DNA of 64,000 nucleotides from Sphingobium sp. (GTDB lineage Bacteria > Pseudomonadota > Alphaproteobacteria > Sphingomonadales > Sphingomonadaceae): assembly GCA_003248935.1 (NCBI GenBank), contig QFQF01000003.1, positions 1 through 64,000 on the forward strand, given 5' to 3'. A program made the position numbers and the translations under genes. The notes under the pieces were generated by a model. It was not told where the DNA came from, ran no database searches, and was given only the letters and a program-made list of their open reading frames with translations. Shown piece by piece: positions 51,828 to 60,967 of the stretch; within the stretch, counting starts at the first letter, position 1, and each line of letters starts with the position of its first letter.

Positions 51828-53510
51828 ATGCGCCGTCCGCTGTTCGCCATCCTGCCGTCCCTCGCGCTGCTGTGCGGCTGCGCCACACCATCCCAAACGC
51901 CATCGACCACGGCTTCCGCCCCGCCCCCGGCCGAGGTCGCCCCCTCCATCGACACGATGAAGCGCCTCACCGAAACGCTCTCGTCCGACGCGTTCGAGGG
52001 ACGCGCGCCCGGCGGCGTGGGCGAGGAGAAGACGCTGGCGCTGCTGTCGTCCGAATTCGCCCGACTGGGCCTGAAGCCGGGCAACAACGGCAGCTGGTTT
52101 CAGGACGTGCCGCTGGTCGAGATCACGGCGAAGAATGTGACGCCGCTCAGCTTTTCCGGCGGCAAGCTGCCGGTATCGGCCACCTACGGTCCCGAAATGG
52201 TCGTCGGCACCTATCGCGTCACGCCTCGCATCGCCGTCAAGGACAGCCCGGTGGTGTTCGTCGGCTATGGCATCAACGCGCCCGAAAAGGGGTGGAACGA
52301 CTATGCCGGCGTCGACGTGAAGGGAAAGACGGTCATCGTCCTCGTCAACGACCCGGACTATGAGATGCAGGGGCTGGACGGCCCGTTCGGCGGGCGGGCG
52401 ATGACCTATTACGGTCGCTGGACCTACAAGTTCGAGGAGGCCGCAAAACAGGGGGCAGCCGCGATATTCATCGTCCACGACACCTACCCCGCCGCCTATG
52501 GCTGGAACGTCGTGCAGTCGAGTTGGACCGGCGCGCAGCAGGTCGCGGACAACCCCGACGGCAATATGAGCCAGGTGCCCGCAGTCGGATGGATCCAGAA
52601 GGACAAGGCCCGCGCGCTGATGACCAGCGCCGGGCTGGATTTCGCGGCGCTGAGCGCGGCGGCGAAGGTCAAGGGGTTCAAGGCGGTGCCGCTGACCGGC
52701 ATCACGGCATCCGTCGCGTTCGACAACGAATTGCGCAAGCACATGTCGAAGAATGTCGTCGCCCTGCTGCCCGGAACGTCACGGCCGGACGAATATGTCC
52801 TCTACAGCGCGCACTGGGACCATCTGGGCCATTGCAAGGCGGCGCCGGACGGCGACGACATCTGCAACGGCGCGGTCGACAACGCGACCGGAACGGCGGC
52901 GCTCGTCTCGCTGGCCGAAGCCAATGTGAAAGCGGGACCGAGCGAACGCAGCCAGATATTCCTCGCCGTCACGGCCGAGGAGTCCGGCCTGCTGGGTTCC
53001 AAATATTATGGCGAGCATCCCGTCTTCCCGCTGGCGAAGACGGTGGGCGGCGTCAACATGGACGCGCTCAGCATGGCCGGGCCGGCGCGCAATGTCGTCG
53101 TCGTGGGCAAGGGAAAATCGGACCTCGACGCCTATCTCGATCGCGCATTGGCGGCGCAGGGCCGCGTCGCCTCGCCCGAGCCGACGCCGGAAAAGGGCTC
53201 TTACTACCGGTCCGACCATTTCAGCCTGGCGAAGCAGGGCGTGCCGATGCTCTATTTCGACGGCGGCGACGACCTGCTGAACGGCGGCGTCGCGGCGGGC
53301 GATGCGGCGGCGAAAGACTATGGCGAACATCGCTACCATGGCCCCAAGGACGAATATGATCCCGCCTGGGACTGGACCGGCGTCGCCGCCGACCTCAAAC
53401 TCTATTATGCGGTCGGACGCGCGATCGCCGACAGCAGCGACTGGCCGAACTGGAAGCCCGGCGACGAGTTCCGCGCGATCCGCGACCGCAGCCGCGCGAC
53501 CGTGCAGTAG
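51828..53510 (+). CDS. M28-family metallopeptidase with PA domain, lipoprotein
   Basis: A 560-residue protein. LFAILPSLALLCGCATPSQT is a lipoprotein signal with the Cys in LCGC. A protease-associated domain lies at about 120-260. The peptidase domain has zinc ligands in YSAHWDHLGH, NGAVDNATG, TAEESGLLG, NMDAL and RSDHFSL, complete for a two-zinc aminopeptidase. It probably trims peptides in the periplasm or at the outer membrane. Confidence 0.92.
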   Translation: MRRPLFAILPSLALLCGCATPSQTPSTTASAPPPAEVAPSIDTMKRLTETLSSDAFEGRAPGGVGEEKTLALLSSEFARLGLKPGNNGSWFQDVPLVEITAKNVTPLSFSGGKLPVSATYGPEMVVGTYRVTPRIAVKDSPVVFVGYGINAPEKGWNDYAGVDVKGKTVIVLVNDPDYEMQGLDGPFGGRAMTYYGRWTYKFEEAAKQGAAAIFIVHDTYPAAYGWNVVQSSWTGAQQVADNPDGNMSQVPAVGWIQKDKARALMTSAGLDFAALSAAAKVKGFKAVPLTGITASVAFDNELRKHMSKNVVALLPGTSRPDEYVLYSAHWDHLGHCKAAPDGDDICNGAVDNATGTAALVSLAEANVKAGPSERSQIFLAVTAEESGLLGSKYYGEHPVFPLAKTVGGVNMDALSMAGPARNVVVVGKGKSDLDAYLDRALAAQGRVASPEPTPEKGSYYRSDHFSLAKQGVPMLYFDGGDDLLNGGVAAGDAAAKDYGEHRYHGPKDEYDPAWDWTGVAADLKLYYAVGRAIADSSDWPNWKPGDEFRAIRDRSRATVQ

Positions 53511-53575
53511 GCGCACGGCGGGATAGCCCGCTCCGGGGACCGGTCAGAATGTCCGGCCGGCCCCCGGGGAAGCCG

Positions 53576-53701
53576 TCAGATGTTCTTTTCGATGTCCGGA
53601 ACGGTGTTATCGGTGCCGGGCTGGGGAACCTTGGGGCTGTCCGGTGCGCCGGTCTTGGCCGCACCCTTGCCGGTGTCCTTGTTCTTTTTCGGTTGGAGCA
53701 T
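53576..53701 (-). CDS. Small hydrophilic protein, 41 residues
   Basis: The frame encodes MLQPKKNKDTGKGAAKTGAP and ends TVPDIEKNI. AAAGGAT lies 7 bases before the ATG, a good ribosome site. It is Lys/Pro/Asp-rich and disordered. The flanking 53702-53992 holds no other gene that I can support. Function unknown. Confidence 0.5.
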   Translation of the reverse strand: MLQPKKNKDTGKGAAKTGAPDSPKVPQPGTDNTVPDIEKNI

Positions 53702-53992
53702 GGCAATATCCTTTCGCTGCATGGCGTGACAGGCGGCCGCCCTTGTCCGGGCGACACGTTAATGAATGGTGACGAGCGGCGCATGCGCCCTCACCGGAGG
53801 ATCCTGTCCCGGACCGCCTTTGCACGAACGCCCGGCCCATGATCCGCCCTTGCGACCGAAGGCGCACAATTTTCGACGTGCGCGGCGTTTCGTCCGTCGT
53901 CATCGATCGCGCGGCCCTGGCTTATCCCCCTGTGCAACGCCGCTTCATCCTGTAAAGGGCGTCGCATCCACGCCGAAAACCAGGAAATACAC

Positions 53993-54982
53993 ATGAGCTA
54001 TCGCATGCCCGCCGAGTGGGCGCCGCACGACTGGGTATGGATCGGCTTTCCCGGCAATGCCGACGAATGGCCGGACGACCTGCCCGGCGCGCAGCGGCAG
54101 ATCGCAGCCTTCGCCGACGCCGTCCATGCGGGCGGGCGCGGCGAGCAGGTGCGGCTGGTCGCGGCGGACGCAGCCAACACCGCCATCGCCCGTTCGCTCG
54201 TCGGCGACGGCGTGATCGTCCAGACGGAACGGCATGGCGACGTGTGGCTGCGCGACACGGGGCCGATCTGCGTCGCGGACGGCAGCGGGGCACGCGGCCT
54301 TGTCGATTTCGGCTTCAACGGCTGGGGCGGCAAATACGAGATGCCGGGCGACGAGGATATCGGCGCGCGCCTCGCGGCCCAGACCGACCTTGCCGTCCAT
54401 ACGGAGGACTGGGTGTTCGAGGGCGGCGCGATCGACACCGACGGCACCGGCCTGTTCGTGACCACCGAGCAGTGCCTGCTGAACCCCAACCGCAATCCGG
54501 CGCTGGACCGCCGCGCGATCACCGCGCGGCTGGAACAGGCGCTGGGGCTCACCTCCATGCTGTGGCTGGGCGACGGGCTGATGAACGATCATACCGACGG
54601 CCATGTCGACAATCTCGCACGGTTCGTGGCCCCGGGCGTGCTGATGGTGCCGGAGGCGAGCGGCGCCGACGATCCCAACGCGGCGATCTATGCCGACGCG
54701 CGGGCGCGGGCGAGGGCGCACGGGGTCGATGTCGCCCCCATCCCCTCCCCCGGTCTGGTGGAGGTCGACGGCGTCGCGATCCCGGCGAGCTACATGAACT
54801 TCTACATCGGCAACGCGGCAGTCGTCGTCCCGGTCTATGGTCAACCAAACGATGGAGCAGCCCTCAATGCCCTTCGCCCATTCTTCCCCGGGCGGGATAT
54901 TGTCGGCCTGCGCAGCGACGCCATACTGGCGGGCGGCGGCAGCTTCCACTGCACCAGCCAGCAGATGCCTTCAGGGCTGTGA
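53993..54982 (+). CDS. aguA: Agmatine deiminase
   Basis: A 329-residue protein of the peptidylarginine-deiminase family. MPAEWAPHDWVWIGFPGNAD opens it. ERHGDVWLRDTGPICV, NGWGGKYEMPGDEDIGARLA, DWVFEGGAIDTDG and NDHTDGHVDNLARFV are core motifs. The catalytic Cys is in GGGSFHCTSQQMP at the C terminus. It converts agmatine to N-carbamoylputrescine, the substrate of AguB encoded about 420 bp downstream. Confidence 0.96.
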   Translation: MSYRMPAEWAPHDWVWIGFPGNADEWPDDLPGAQRQIAAFADAVHAGGRGEQVRLVAADAANTAIARSLVGDGVIVQTERHGDVWLRDTGPICVADGSGARGLVDFGFNGWGGKYEMPGDEDIGARLAAQTDLAVHTEDWVFEGGAIDTDGTGLFVTTEQCLLNPNRNPALDRRAITARLEQALGLTSMLWLGDGLMNDHTDGHVDNLARFVAPGVLMVPEASGADDPNAAIYADARARARAHGVDVAPIPSPGLVEVDGVAIPASYMNFYIGNAAVVVPVYGQPNDGAALNALRPFFPGRDIVGLRSDAILAGGGSFHCTSQQMPSGL

Positions 54983-55293
54983 TCCTGCTGCCGCTCGTCT
55001 TGCAGGCGCTGTCGACGGCGATTCCGGCAACGGTGCCGGACGATCAGGTGGAGTTTGTCACGCGCATCCGCATGACCATCGGCGTCGACGGCAAGGCGAA
55101 GGATTGCGCGCTGGTGCAGGCGAGCGGCATGCCCGAACTGGACGCCAAAATCTGCCCGATGATGATGGCGAAGGCCCGCTTCGCGCCCAAGCCGGGCGCG
55201 GATGGCAAGCCAGCCGAATTCACCTATGCCACGAACGTCCGATGGCGGCTGCCGAAATCGGATGTGAAGCCTGATGCCCCGCCTGCCGAATAA
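54979..55293 (+). CDS. Exported TonB C-terminal-domain-like protein
   Basis: A 104-residue protein starting at GTG 54979, which overlaps the aguA stop. A short signal-like segment (ILLPLVLQALSTAIPATV) precedes VEFVTRIRMTIGVDGKAKDC, MPELDAKICPMMMAKARFAP and TNVRWRLP, the beta-alpha-beta fold of TonB C-terminal domains. It lacks a proline-rich spanning region and so is not a full TonB. Its presence inside the aguA-aguB operon is unexplained. Confidence 0.65.
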   Translation: MILLPLVLQALSTAIPATVPDDQVEFVTRIRMTIGVDGKAKDCALVQASGMPELDAKICPMMMAKARFAPKPGADGKPAEFTYATNVRWRLPKSDVKPDAPPAE

Positions 55294-55405
55294 TTGCCCG
55301 TCGAATAATGGCCTGCCGAATAATGGGACGTGACAATCAGTGGAAGGACGGGCTCCGCATCCCTATAGGGGCTGCGAACGCTCTCTCGCCCAACGGAAAC
55401 GCTCC

Positions 55406-56266
55406 ATGACCAAAGTCACTGTCGCCGCGCTTCAACTCGCCTTTTCCGACGACCTGACGAACAATATCGCGATGGTCGAGGCGCATGTGCGCAAGGCGGC
55501 CGTGCGCGGCGCGAAGATCATCCTGCCGCCCGAACTGTTCGAGGGCCCCTATTTCTGCAAGGTCGAGGACGAGGCGCTGTTCGCCACCGCGCAGCCGCTG
55601 GACAGCCACCCGGCGGTCACGGCGATGCAGGCGCTGGCGAAGGATCTGGGCGTCTACATCCCCACAAGCTTCTTCGAGCGGGACGGCCAGCATTACTACA
55701 ATTCGCTCGCGATGATCGACGATCAGGGCGATATCATGGGCGTCTATCGCAAGAGCCACATTCCCGACGGGCCGGGATATGAGGAGAAATATTATTTTCG
55801 CCCCGGCAACACCGGTTTCAAGGTTTGGCGGACCCGTTACGGCACGATCGGCGTCGGCATCTGCTGGGACCAGTGGTATCCGGAGACGGCGCGGGTCATG
55901 GCCCTGATGGGCGCGGAGATGCTGTTCTATCCCACCGCGATCGGGTCGGAACCCTATGATCCCAATCTCGACACCAGCCGGATGTGGCGCCGGGCGATGC
56001 TCGGCCACGCGGTCAGCAACTGCATGCCGGTGATCGCCGCCAACCGCATAGGCGACGAGGAAGGACCGCAGGGACCGCAGCGCTTCTATGGCCACAGCTT
56101 CATCTGCGACGAGTGGGGCGATTTCGCCAGCGAGGCCGACGGGAGGGACAGCGGCGCGCTGGTGGCGACGCTCGACCTGGAGCGCGCGCGCATCCATCGC
56201 GCGGGCATGGGCTTCTTCCGGGACCGGCGCCCCGAACTCTATGGCCGGATCGCGCAGGATATCTGA
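55406..56266 (+). CDS. aguB: N-carbamoylputrescine amidase
   Basis: A 286-residue nitrilase-family protein from ATG 55406 (MTKVTVAALQLAFSDDLTNN). The Glu-Lys-Cys triad is in ILPPELFEGPYFCKVED, YRKSHIPDGPGYEEKYYF and GVGICWDQWYPE. It hydrolyses N-carbamoylputrescine to putrescine, completing the agmatine route started by AguA. Confidence 0.96.
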   Translation: MTKVTVAALQLAFSDDLTNNIAMVEAHVRKAAVRGAKIILPPELFEGPYFCKVEDEALFATAQPLDSHPAVTAMQALAKDLGVYIPTSFFERDGQHYYNSLAMIDDQGDIMGVYRKSHIPDGPGYEEKYYFRPGNTGFKVWRTRYGTIGVGICWDQWYPETARVMALMGAEMLFYPTAIGSEPYDPNLDTSRMWRRAMLGHAVSNCMPVIAANRIGDEEGPQGPQRFYGHSFICDEWGDFASEADGRDSGALVATLDLERARIHRAGMGFFRDRRPELYGRIAQDI

Positions 56267-56291
56267 GCGATCCGGAGGTAACGGCGACCGC

Positions 56292-57170
56292 TCAGGCCGC
56301 GACCCAGTCCCTGCGCGCGATGCCCTGCGCATGGAGCAGGACGGAAAGGTCGCCATGGCGGATTTCCGCGTCGGCGGCGGCGCGGGTCTTTTCCTTCGCG
56401 TGATAGGCGACGCCCAGCCCCGCAACCTCGATCATCGGAATATCGTTGGCACCATCGCCGACCGCCAGCGCCAGTTCCGGCCCGATGCCCCGTTCGGCGA
56501 GCGCCGCGAGCAACTCCACCCGCTTGCGCTGCGCGTCGACGATAGGAACGGCGACCGTGCCCGCCAGCTTGCCGTCGGCGATCTCCAGTACATTGGCGAC
56601 CGCGCGGTCGAAGCCGATCTCCGCCGCGACGGGTCCGGTGAAGCGCGTAAATCCACCGGACACGAGCACAGCCAGCGCACCGCGGGCGCGCATCGTGCGC
56701 ACCAGTTCGCGCGCACCGCCCATGATCCGCACCCGCTCCTCGCGGCACTGGTCGATGGTGGCGTCGTCCAGCCCCTTCAGCAGAGCGACGCGGGCATGCA
56801 GCGCCTCGGCGAAGTCCAGTTCGCCCCGCATCGCCCGCTCCGTCACCTCGGCGATCTGCGCCTTGATCCCGGCATAGTCGGCCAGTTCGTCGATGCATTC
56901 GACCGTGATCATCGTCGAGTCCATGTCCGCGACGATCAGCTTCTTTTCCCGGTGCGCGACCGGCTGCACGATGACATCCGTGCCGGGCAGGCCGGACAGC
57001 GCGGCCCGCGCCGCCACCGGGTCGGCCGTGAAGAACAGGTCCGCCGCCTCGCCCTCATCGATCCAAGCGTGGCCCGAAGGCCCGCAGCCCGCATCCGACA
57101 GGCGATCGGTCGCGGCGGCAATATCCCCCTGCCCCAGGGAAGCGCTTGCCACTAAGGTCGCGACGAACAT
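56292..57170 (-). CDS. serB: Phosphoserine phosphatase
   Basis: About 292 residues from ATG 57170 (MFVATLVASASLGQGDIAAA), with GGAGGT 4 bases upstream. The N-terminal regulatory domain is followed by the HAD domain: VADMDSTMITVECIDELADY with both Asp, VSGGFTRFTGPVA, and GDGANDIPMIEVAGLGVAYH. It makes serine from phosphoserine. Its start codon overlaps that of miaA on the other strand. Confidence 0.96.
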   Translation of the reverse strand: MFVATLVASASLGQGDIAAATDRLSDAGCGPSGHAWIDEGEAADLFFTADPVAARAALSGLPGTDVIVQPVAHREKKLIVADMDSTMITVECIDELADYAGIKAQIAEVTERAMRGELDFAEALHARVALLKGLDDATIDQCREERVRIMGGARELVRTMRARGALAVLVSGGFTRFTGPVAAEIGFDRAVANVLEIADGKLAGTVAVPIVDAQRKRVELLAALAERGIGPELALAVGDGANDIPMIEVAGLGVAYHAKEKTRAAADAEIRHGDLSVLLHAQGIARRDWVAA

Positions 57171-58224
57171 GATACCTCCAGACACCAGACTGAGCGATGC
57201 GGCGGACAGGACGCCGGACGAATCCGGCCTGCCGCCGGTCGCGCTTATTGCCGGGCCGACCGCGAGCGGCAAGAGCGCGATCGCCCTCGCCCTCGCGCAG
57301 GCGACCGGCGGTGTCGTGATCAACGCCGATGCGAGCCAGGTCTATGCCGACCTGTCCGTCCTGTCCGCGCGGCCCGGCGTCGAGGAGACGGCCCTCGCCC
57401 CGCATCGCCTGTTCGGCCATATCGACGGCGCGGAAAGCTGTTCTGCGGCGCGATGGGCGGCCGACGCCAGGGCGGAAATCGCGGCGGCGCATGCAGCGGG
57501 CCGCCTGCCGATCCTCGCCGGGGGCACCGGCCTCTATATCCGCACGCTGCTGGACGGCATCGCGCCCGTGCCGGACATCGATCCCGCGATACGGGCGCAG
57601 GTCCGTGCACTGCCCGTCGGAGAGGCGCATGCCCGCCTCTCCCTCGCCGATCCCGACGCCGCCGCGCGCCTCGCCCCCGCCGACACGACGCGGGTCGCCC
57701 GTGCGCTGGAGGTCGCTTTGTCGACCGGCCACCCGCTCGCCTGGTGGCAACAGCGCAAGGAAGGCGGCATCGGCGCGGGCATCGCGCTGCGGCCCGTCAT
57801 CCTGCTGCCGCCCCGGGACTGGCTGATCGCGCGTTGCGACCGGCGCTTCGCGGCGATGGTCGAGGGCGGCGCCGTCGAGGAAGTGGAACGGTTGCGCGAT
57901 CGCCATCTTTCCCCCGACCTGCCTGTGATGCGGGCCATCGGCGTGCGGGAGATCGGCGACTGGATCGACGGCGCGATCGACCGCGAGACGATGCTGGAAC
58001 GCGGCCGCATCGCCACACGCCAATACGCCAAGCGTCAGTATACGTGGTTTTCCCGGCAACCGCCGCCCGCGTGGCCCCGCGCGAGCCAAGAGATTGATAA
58101 CAATCTTATCGATCAAATTGCAATTAAATTACAATCATATGCATTGACAAGTCATTTTATGACAAATAAAGGCCTGCACCTTGCCAATGCGCCCGGGCTG
58201 TCCCAAGGCGCGGCCAAAATATGA
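57169..58224 (+). CDS. miaA: tRNA dimethylallyltransferase
   Basis: About 351 residues from ATG 57169 (MIPPDTRLSDAADRTPDESG). The P-loop is ALIAGPTASGKSAIALALA. DASQVYADLSVLSARP, LAGGTGLYIRTLLDGIAPVP and ATRQYAKRQYTWFSRQ are conserved. It adds a dimethylallyl group to A37 of tRNAs reading U-initial codons. The last 40 or so residues (after PPPAWPRA) come from AT-rich DNA and are not family-like, so the reading frame seems to have lost its usual stop. Confidence 0.95.
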   Translation: MIPPDTRLSDAADRTPDESGLPPVALIAGPTASGKSAIALALAQATGGVVINADASQVYADLSVLSARPGVEETALAPHRLFGHIDGAESCSAARWAADARAEIAAAHAAGRLPILAGGTGLYIRTLLDGIAPVPDIDPAIRAQVRALPVGEAHARLSLADPDAAARLAPADTTRVARALEVALSTGHPLAWWQQRKEGGIGAGIALRPVILLPPRDWLIARCDRRFAAMVEGGAVEEVERLRDRHLSPDLPVMRAIGVREIGDWIDGAIDRETMLERGRIATRQYAKRQYTWFSRQPPPAWPRASQEIDNNLIDQIAIKLQSYALTSHFMTNKGLHLANAPGLSQGAAKI

Positions 58225-58254
58225 AATTTCGTCATTCGCATGGAAGGAATCGTC

Positions 58255-60000
58255 GTGGCCGAGAAGAGCGGCGCGGACATATTGGTTGAATGCCTGATCG
58301 ACCTCGGTGTCGAGGTCGTGTTCGGTTATCCGGGCGGCGCGGTGCTGCCAATTTATGACGCACTCTACAATCATCCGAAGCTGAAGCATGTGCTTGTCCG
58401 CCACGAACAGGGCGCGACCCACATGGCGGAGGGCTATGCCCGCTCGACCGGCAAGCCCGGCGTCGTGCTGGTCACGTCGGGGCCCGGCGCGACCAACGCG
58501 ATCACCGGCATCACCGACGCGCTGATGGACTCCATCCCGATGGTCGTCATCACCGGACAGGTCGCCACGCACCTGATCGGCACCGACGCATTCCAGGAGG
58601 CCGACACCGTCGGCCTGACGCGCCACTGCACCAAGCACAACTATCTGGTGAAGTCGCCCGCCCGCCTCGCACATGTGATCCACGAGGCGTTCCATATCGC
58701 CACGTCCGGACGCCCCGGGCCCGTCGTCATCGACATCCCCAAGGACGTTCAGGTCGCGACCGCGCCCTACAAGCGTCCGGAGGCACAGCCGCATCCGAGC
58801 TATCATCCGCAGGTCAAGGGCGACGCCGCGGCGATCGAGGCCGCGGTCGAGATGATCGCGGCGGCAGAACGGCCGATCCTCTACACCGGCGGCGGCGTGA
58901 TCAATTCCGGGCCGGAGGCGAGCGCCCTGCTGCGTGAGCTGGCCGACCTGACCGGCGCGCCCGTCACCTCCACGCTGATGGGCCTCGGCGCGTTCCCGGC
59001 CTCCTCGCCGCAATGGCTGGGCATGCTGGGCATGCACGGCACCTATGAAGCCAATCTGGCGATGAACAAGGCGGATCTGGTGGTGTGCCTCGGCGCCCGT
59101 TTCGACGACCGCGTCACCGGGCGTCTGGACGCGTTCAGCCCCAACAGCCGCAAAATCCACGTCGACATCGACCGCAGCTCCGTCAACAAGACGGTCGAGG
59201 TCGACCTGCCGATCATCGCCGACGTCGGGTCGGCGATGCGCGACATGATCGCGCGGTGGAAGGCCACCGGTCACCAGAAGGGCGACCTAAGCGAATGGTG
59301 GGCGCGGGTCGAGGGCTGGCGCGCGCGCCGCAGCCTCGATTATCCGGAGGACGGAACGGAGATCATGCCGCAGCGCGCGATCGCCGACCTGTTCAGCGCG
59401 ACCCGTGGGAAGGATGTCATCATCACCACGGAAGTCGGCCAGCACCAGATGTGGGCGGCGCAGCACTTCCATTTCGACGCGCCGAACAAGTGGCTGACCT
59501 CGGGTGGCCTGGGCACCATGGGCTACGGCTTCCCTGCGGCGATCGGTGCGCAGATCGGCAATCCCGACAGCCTGGTCGTCTGTGTCGCGGGCGATGCCTC
59601 AATCCAGATGAACATTCAGGAACTGGGCACGGCGAGCCAGTATCGCCTGCCGGTCAAGGTGTTCATCCTCAACAACGAATATATGGGCATGGTCCGGCAG
59701 TGGCAGGAACTGACCTATGAGAGCCGCTATTCGAACAGCTATTCCGACAGCCTTCCCGATTTCGTGAAGCTGGCGGAGGCCTATGGCTGGACGGGTATCC
59801 GGATCGAGGGACCGCAGGAGCTGGAAGCCGGCATCAAGCAGATGATCGACACGCCGGGACCGGTGCTCGTCGACTGCCGAGTCGCCAAGCTGTCCAACTG
59901 CTTCCCGATGATCCCCTCGGGCGCGGCCCATACGGACATGCTCCTCGACCCCAGCCAGGTGTCGGGCAGCCTTTCCGACGAGGCCAAGGCTCTGGTCTGA
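58255..60000 (+). CDS. ilvB: Acetolactate synthase large subunit
   Basis: About 581 residues from GTG 58255 (MAEKSGADILVECLIDLGVE), which has GGAAGGA 6 bases upstream; ATG 58240 in frame is the alternative. GYPGGAVLPIYDALYNHPKL and VRHEQGATHMAEGYARSTGK hold the catalytic Glu. The thiamine-diphosphate site is AGDASIQMNIQELGTASQY to FILNNEYMGMVRQWQ. It condenses pyruvate units in valine, leucine and isoleucine synthesis. TTGACA at 58144 in the AT-rich upstream stretch may be its promoter -35 box. Confidence 0.97.
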   Translation: MAEKSGADILVECLIDLGVEVVFGYPGGAVLPIYDALYNHPKLKHVLVRHEQGATHMAEGYARSTGKPGVVLVTSGPGATNAITGITDALMDSIPMVVITGQVATHLIGTDAFQEADTVGLTRHCTKHNYLVKSPARLAHVIHEAFHIATSGRPGPVVIDIPKDVQVATAPYKRPEAQPHPSYHPQVKGDAAAIEAAVEMIAAAERPILYTGGGVINSGPEASALLRELADLTGAPVTSTLMGLGAFPASSPQWLGMLGMHGTYEANLAMNKADLVVCLGARFDDRVTGRLDAFSPNSRKIHVDIDRSSVNKTVEVDLPIIADVGSAMRDMIARWKATGHQKGDLSEWWARVEGWRARRSLDYPEDGTEIMPQRAIADLFSATRGKDVIITTEVGQHQMWAAQHFHFDAPNKWLTSGGLGTMGYGFPAAIGAQIGNPDSLVVCVAGDASIQMNIQELGTASQYRLPVKVFILNNEYMGMVRQWQELTYESRYSNSYSDSLPDFVKLAEAYGWTGIRIEGPQELEAGIKQMIDTPGPVLVDCRVAKLSNCFPMIPSGAAHTDMLLDPSQVSGSLSDEAKALV

Positions 60001-60013
60001 AGAGGATGGCCCC

Positions 60014-60373
60014 GTGACCGCACATCTCAAGCTTCGCCTGCATATCAGCGAACCGTGGGATTTCCCGCGCGCGACGGGGCTTGAGGAGGTGACGGGCTGG
60101 ACGACCGACTATGTCCATGCGGAGGGCGATGCGCCCAACGAGGACTGGGAACTGATGCTGGACGAGGGGTTCGACTATCATGAGCGGCGGATCGGCCGCC
60201 TGCTGGTCAGCCCCCGTTATGTGGGTGAGCACCTGTCCCGCGTGTTCGACGCGGTGGTCGGCTTCCCCGTCCGCATCGCCTACCGCCAGGACGGCGGGTG
60301 GCAGTACGCCATGACCGGCATGCTCGCCATTCGCCACGACGATGACCAAGATCAGCAAGAAAAGACCGATTGA
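60014..60373 (+). CDS. Conserved small protein inside the ilvBN operon
   Basis: A 119-residue protein starting at GTG 60014, 13 bases after ilvB, with its stop overlapping the ilvN start (TGATG). It has no known motif: an acidic middle (YVHAEGDAPNEDWELMLDEG) and a basic segment (ERRIGRLLVSPRYVGEH). No signal or membrane helix is present. Position argues for a role tied to acetolactate synthase, but this is untested. Confidence 0.7.
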   Translation: MTAHLKLRLHISEPWDFPRATGLEEVTGWTTDYVHAEGDAPNEDWELMLDEGFDYHERRIGRLLVSPRYVGEHLSRVFDAVVGFPVRIAYRQDGGWQYAMTGMLAIRHDDDQDQQEKTD

Positions 60374-60888
60374 TGCATATTGAGGAAGAAGCCAGCCAGC
60401 GACACGTCCTGTCGCTGACCGTCGCGAACGAGGCCGGTATACTGGCCCGGATCGCAGGCATGTTCACCGCGCGCGGCTATAATATCGACAGCCTGACCGT
60501 GGCCGACATCACGCCGGACCACGCGATCAGCCGCATCACCATCGTCACCAACGGCCCGCCCAAGGTGATCGACCAGATCATCGCCCAGCTCGACCGGCTG
60601 GTGCCGGTGCACAAGGTCACCGACCTCAGCGAGAACGGCCCCTATGTCGAGCGCGAGCTGGCGCTGGTGAAGGTCGCTGGCACGGGCGAGGACCGGATCG
60701 AGGCGCTGCGGCTGGCGGACGTTTTCCGCGCCAAGGTGGTCGACACCACGATCGAGAGCTTCATCTTCGAAATCACCGGCCCGTCCGACAAGATCGACAC
60801 CTTCGTCGGCCTGATGGGACAGATCGGCCTGATCGAGGTCGGACGCACCGGCGTTGTCGGCCTCATCCGGGGCAAGAACCCCATCTGA
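60373..60888 (+). CDS. ilvN: Acetolactate synthase small (regulatory) subunit
   Basis: A 171-residue protein from ATG 60373. LSLTVANEAGILARIAGMFT and ARGYNIDSLTVADITPDHAI form the ACT domain that binds valine for feedback control. A second domain follows (LALVKVAGTGEDRIEALRLA, ending ARTGVVGLIRG-like). Length is normal for the family. It is coupled to the upstream small gene. Confidence 0.95.
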   Translation: MHIEEEASQRHVLSLTVANEAGILARIAGMFTARGYNIDSLTVADITPDHAISRITIVTNGPPKVIDQIIAQLDRLVPVHKVTDLSENGPYVERELALVKVAGTGEDRIEALRLADVFRAKVVDTTIESFIFEITGPSDKIDTFVGLMGQIGLIEVGRTGVVGLIRGKNPI

Positions 60889-60967
60889 CATCATTTTTCC
60901 GAACCATTCGTTTTCACTCCAATCCGCGCCCGCACGGGCCGCCAGTAAAGGGAAGAGACAGAAAGAC

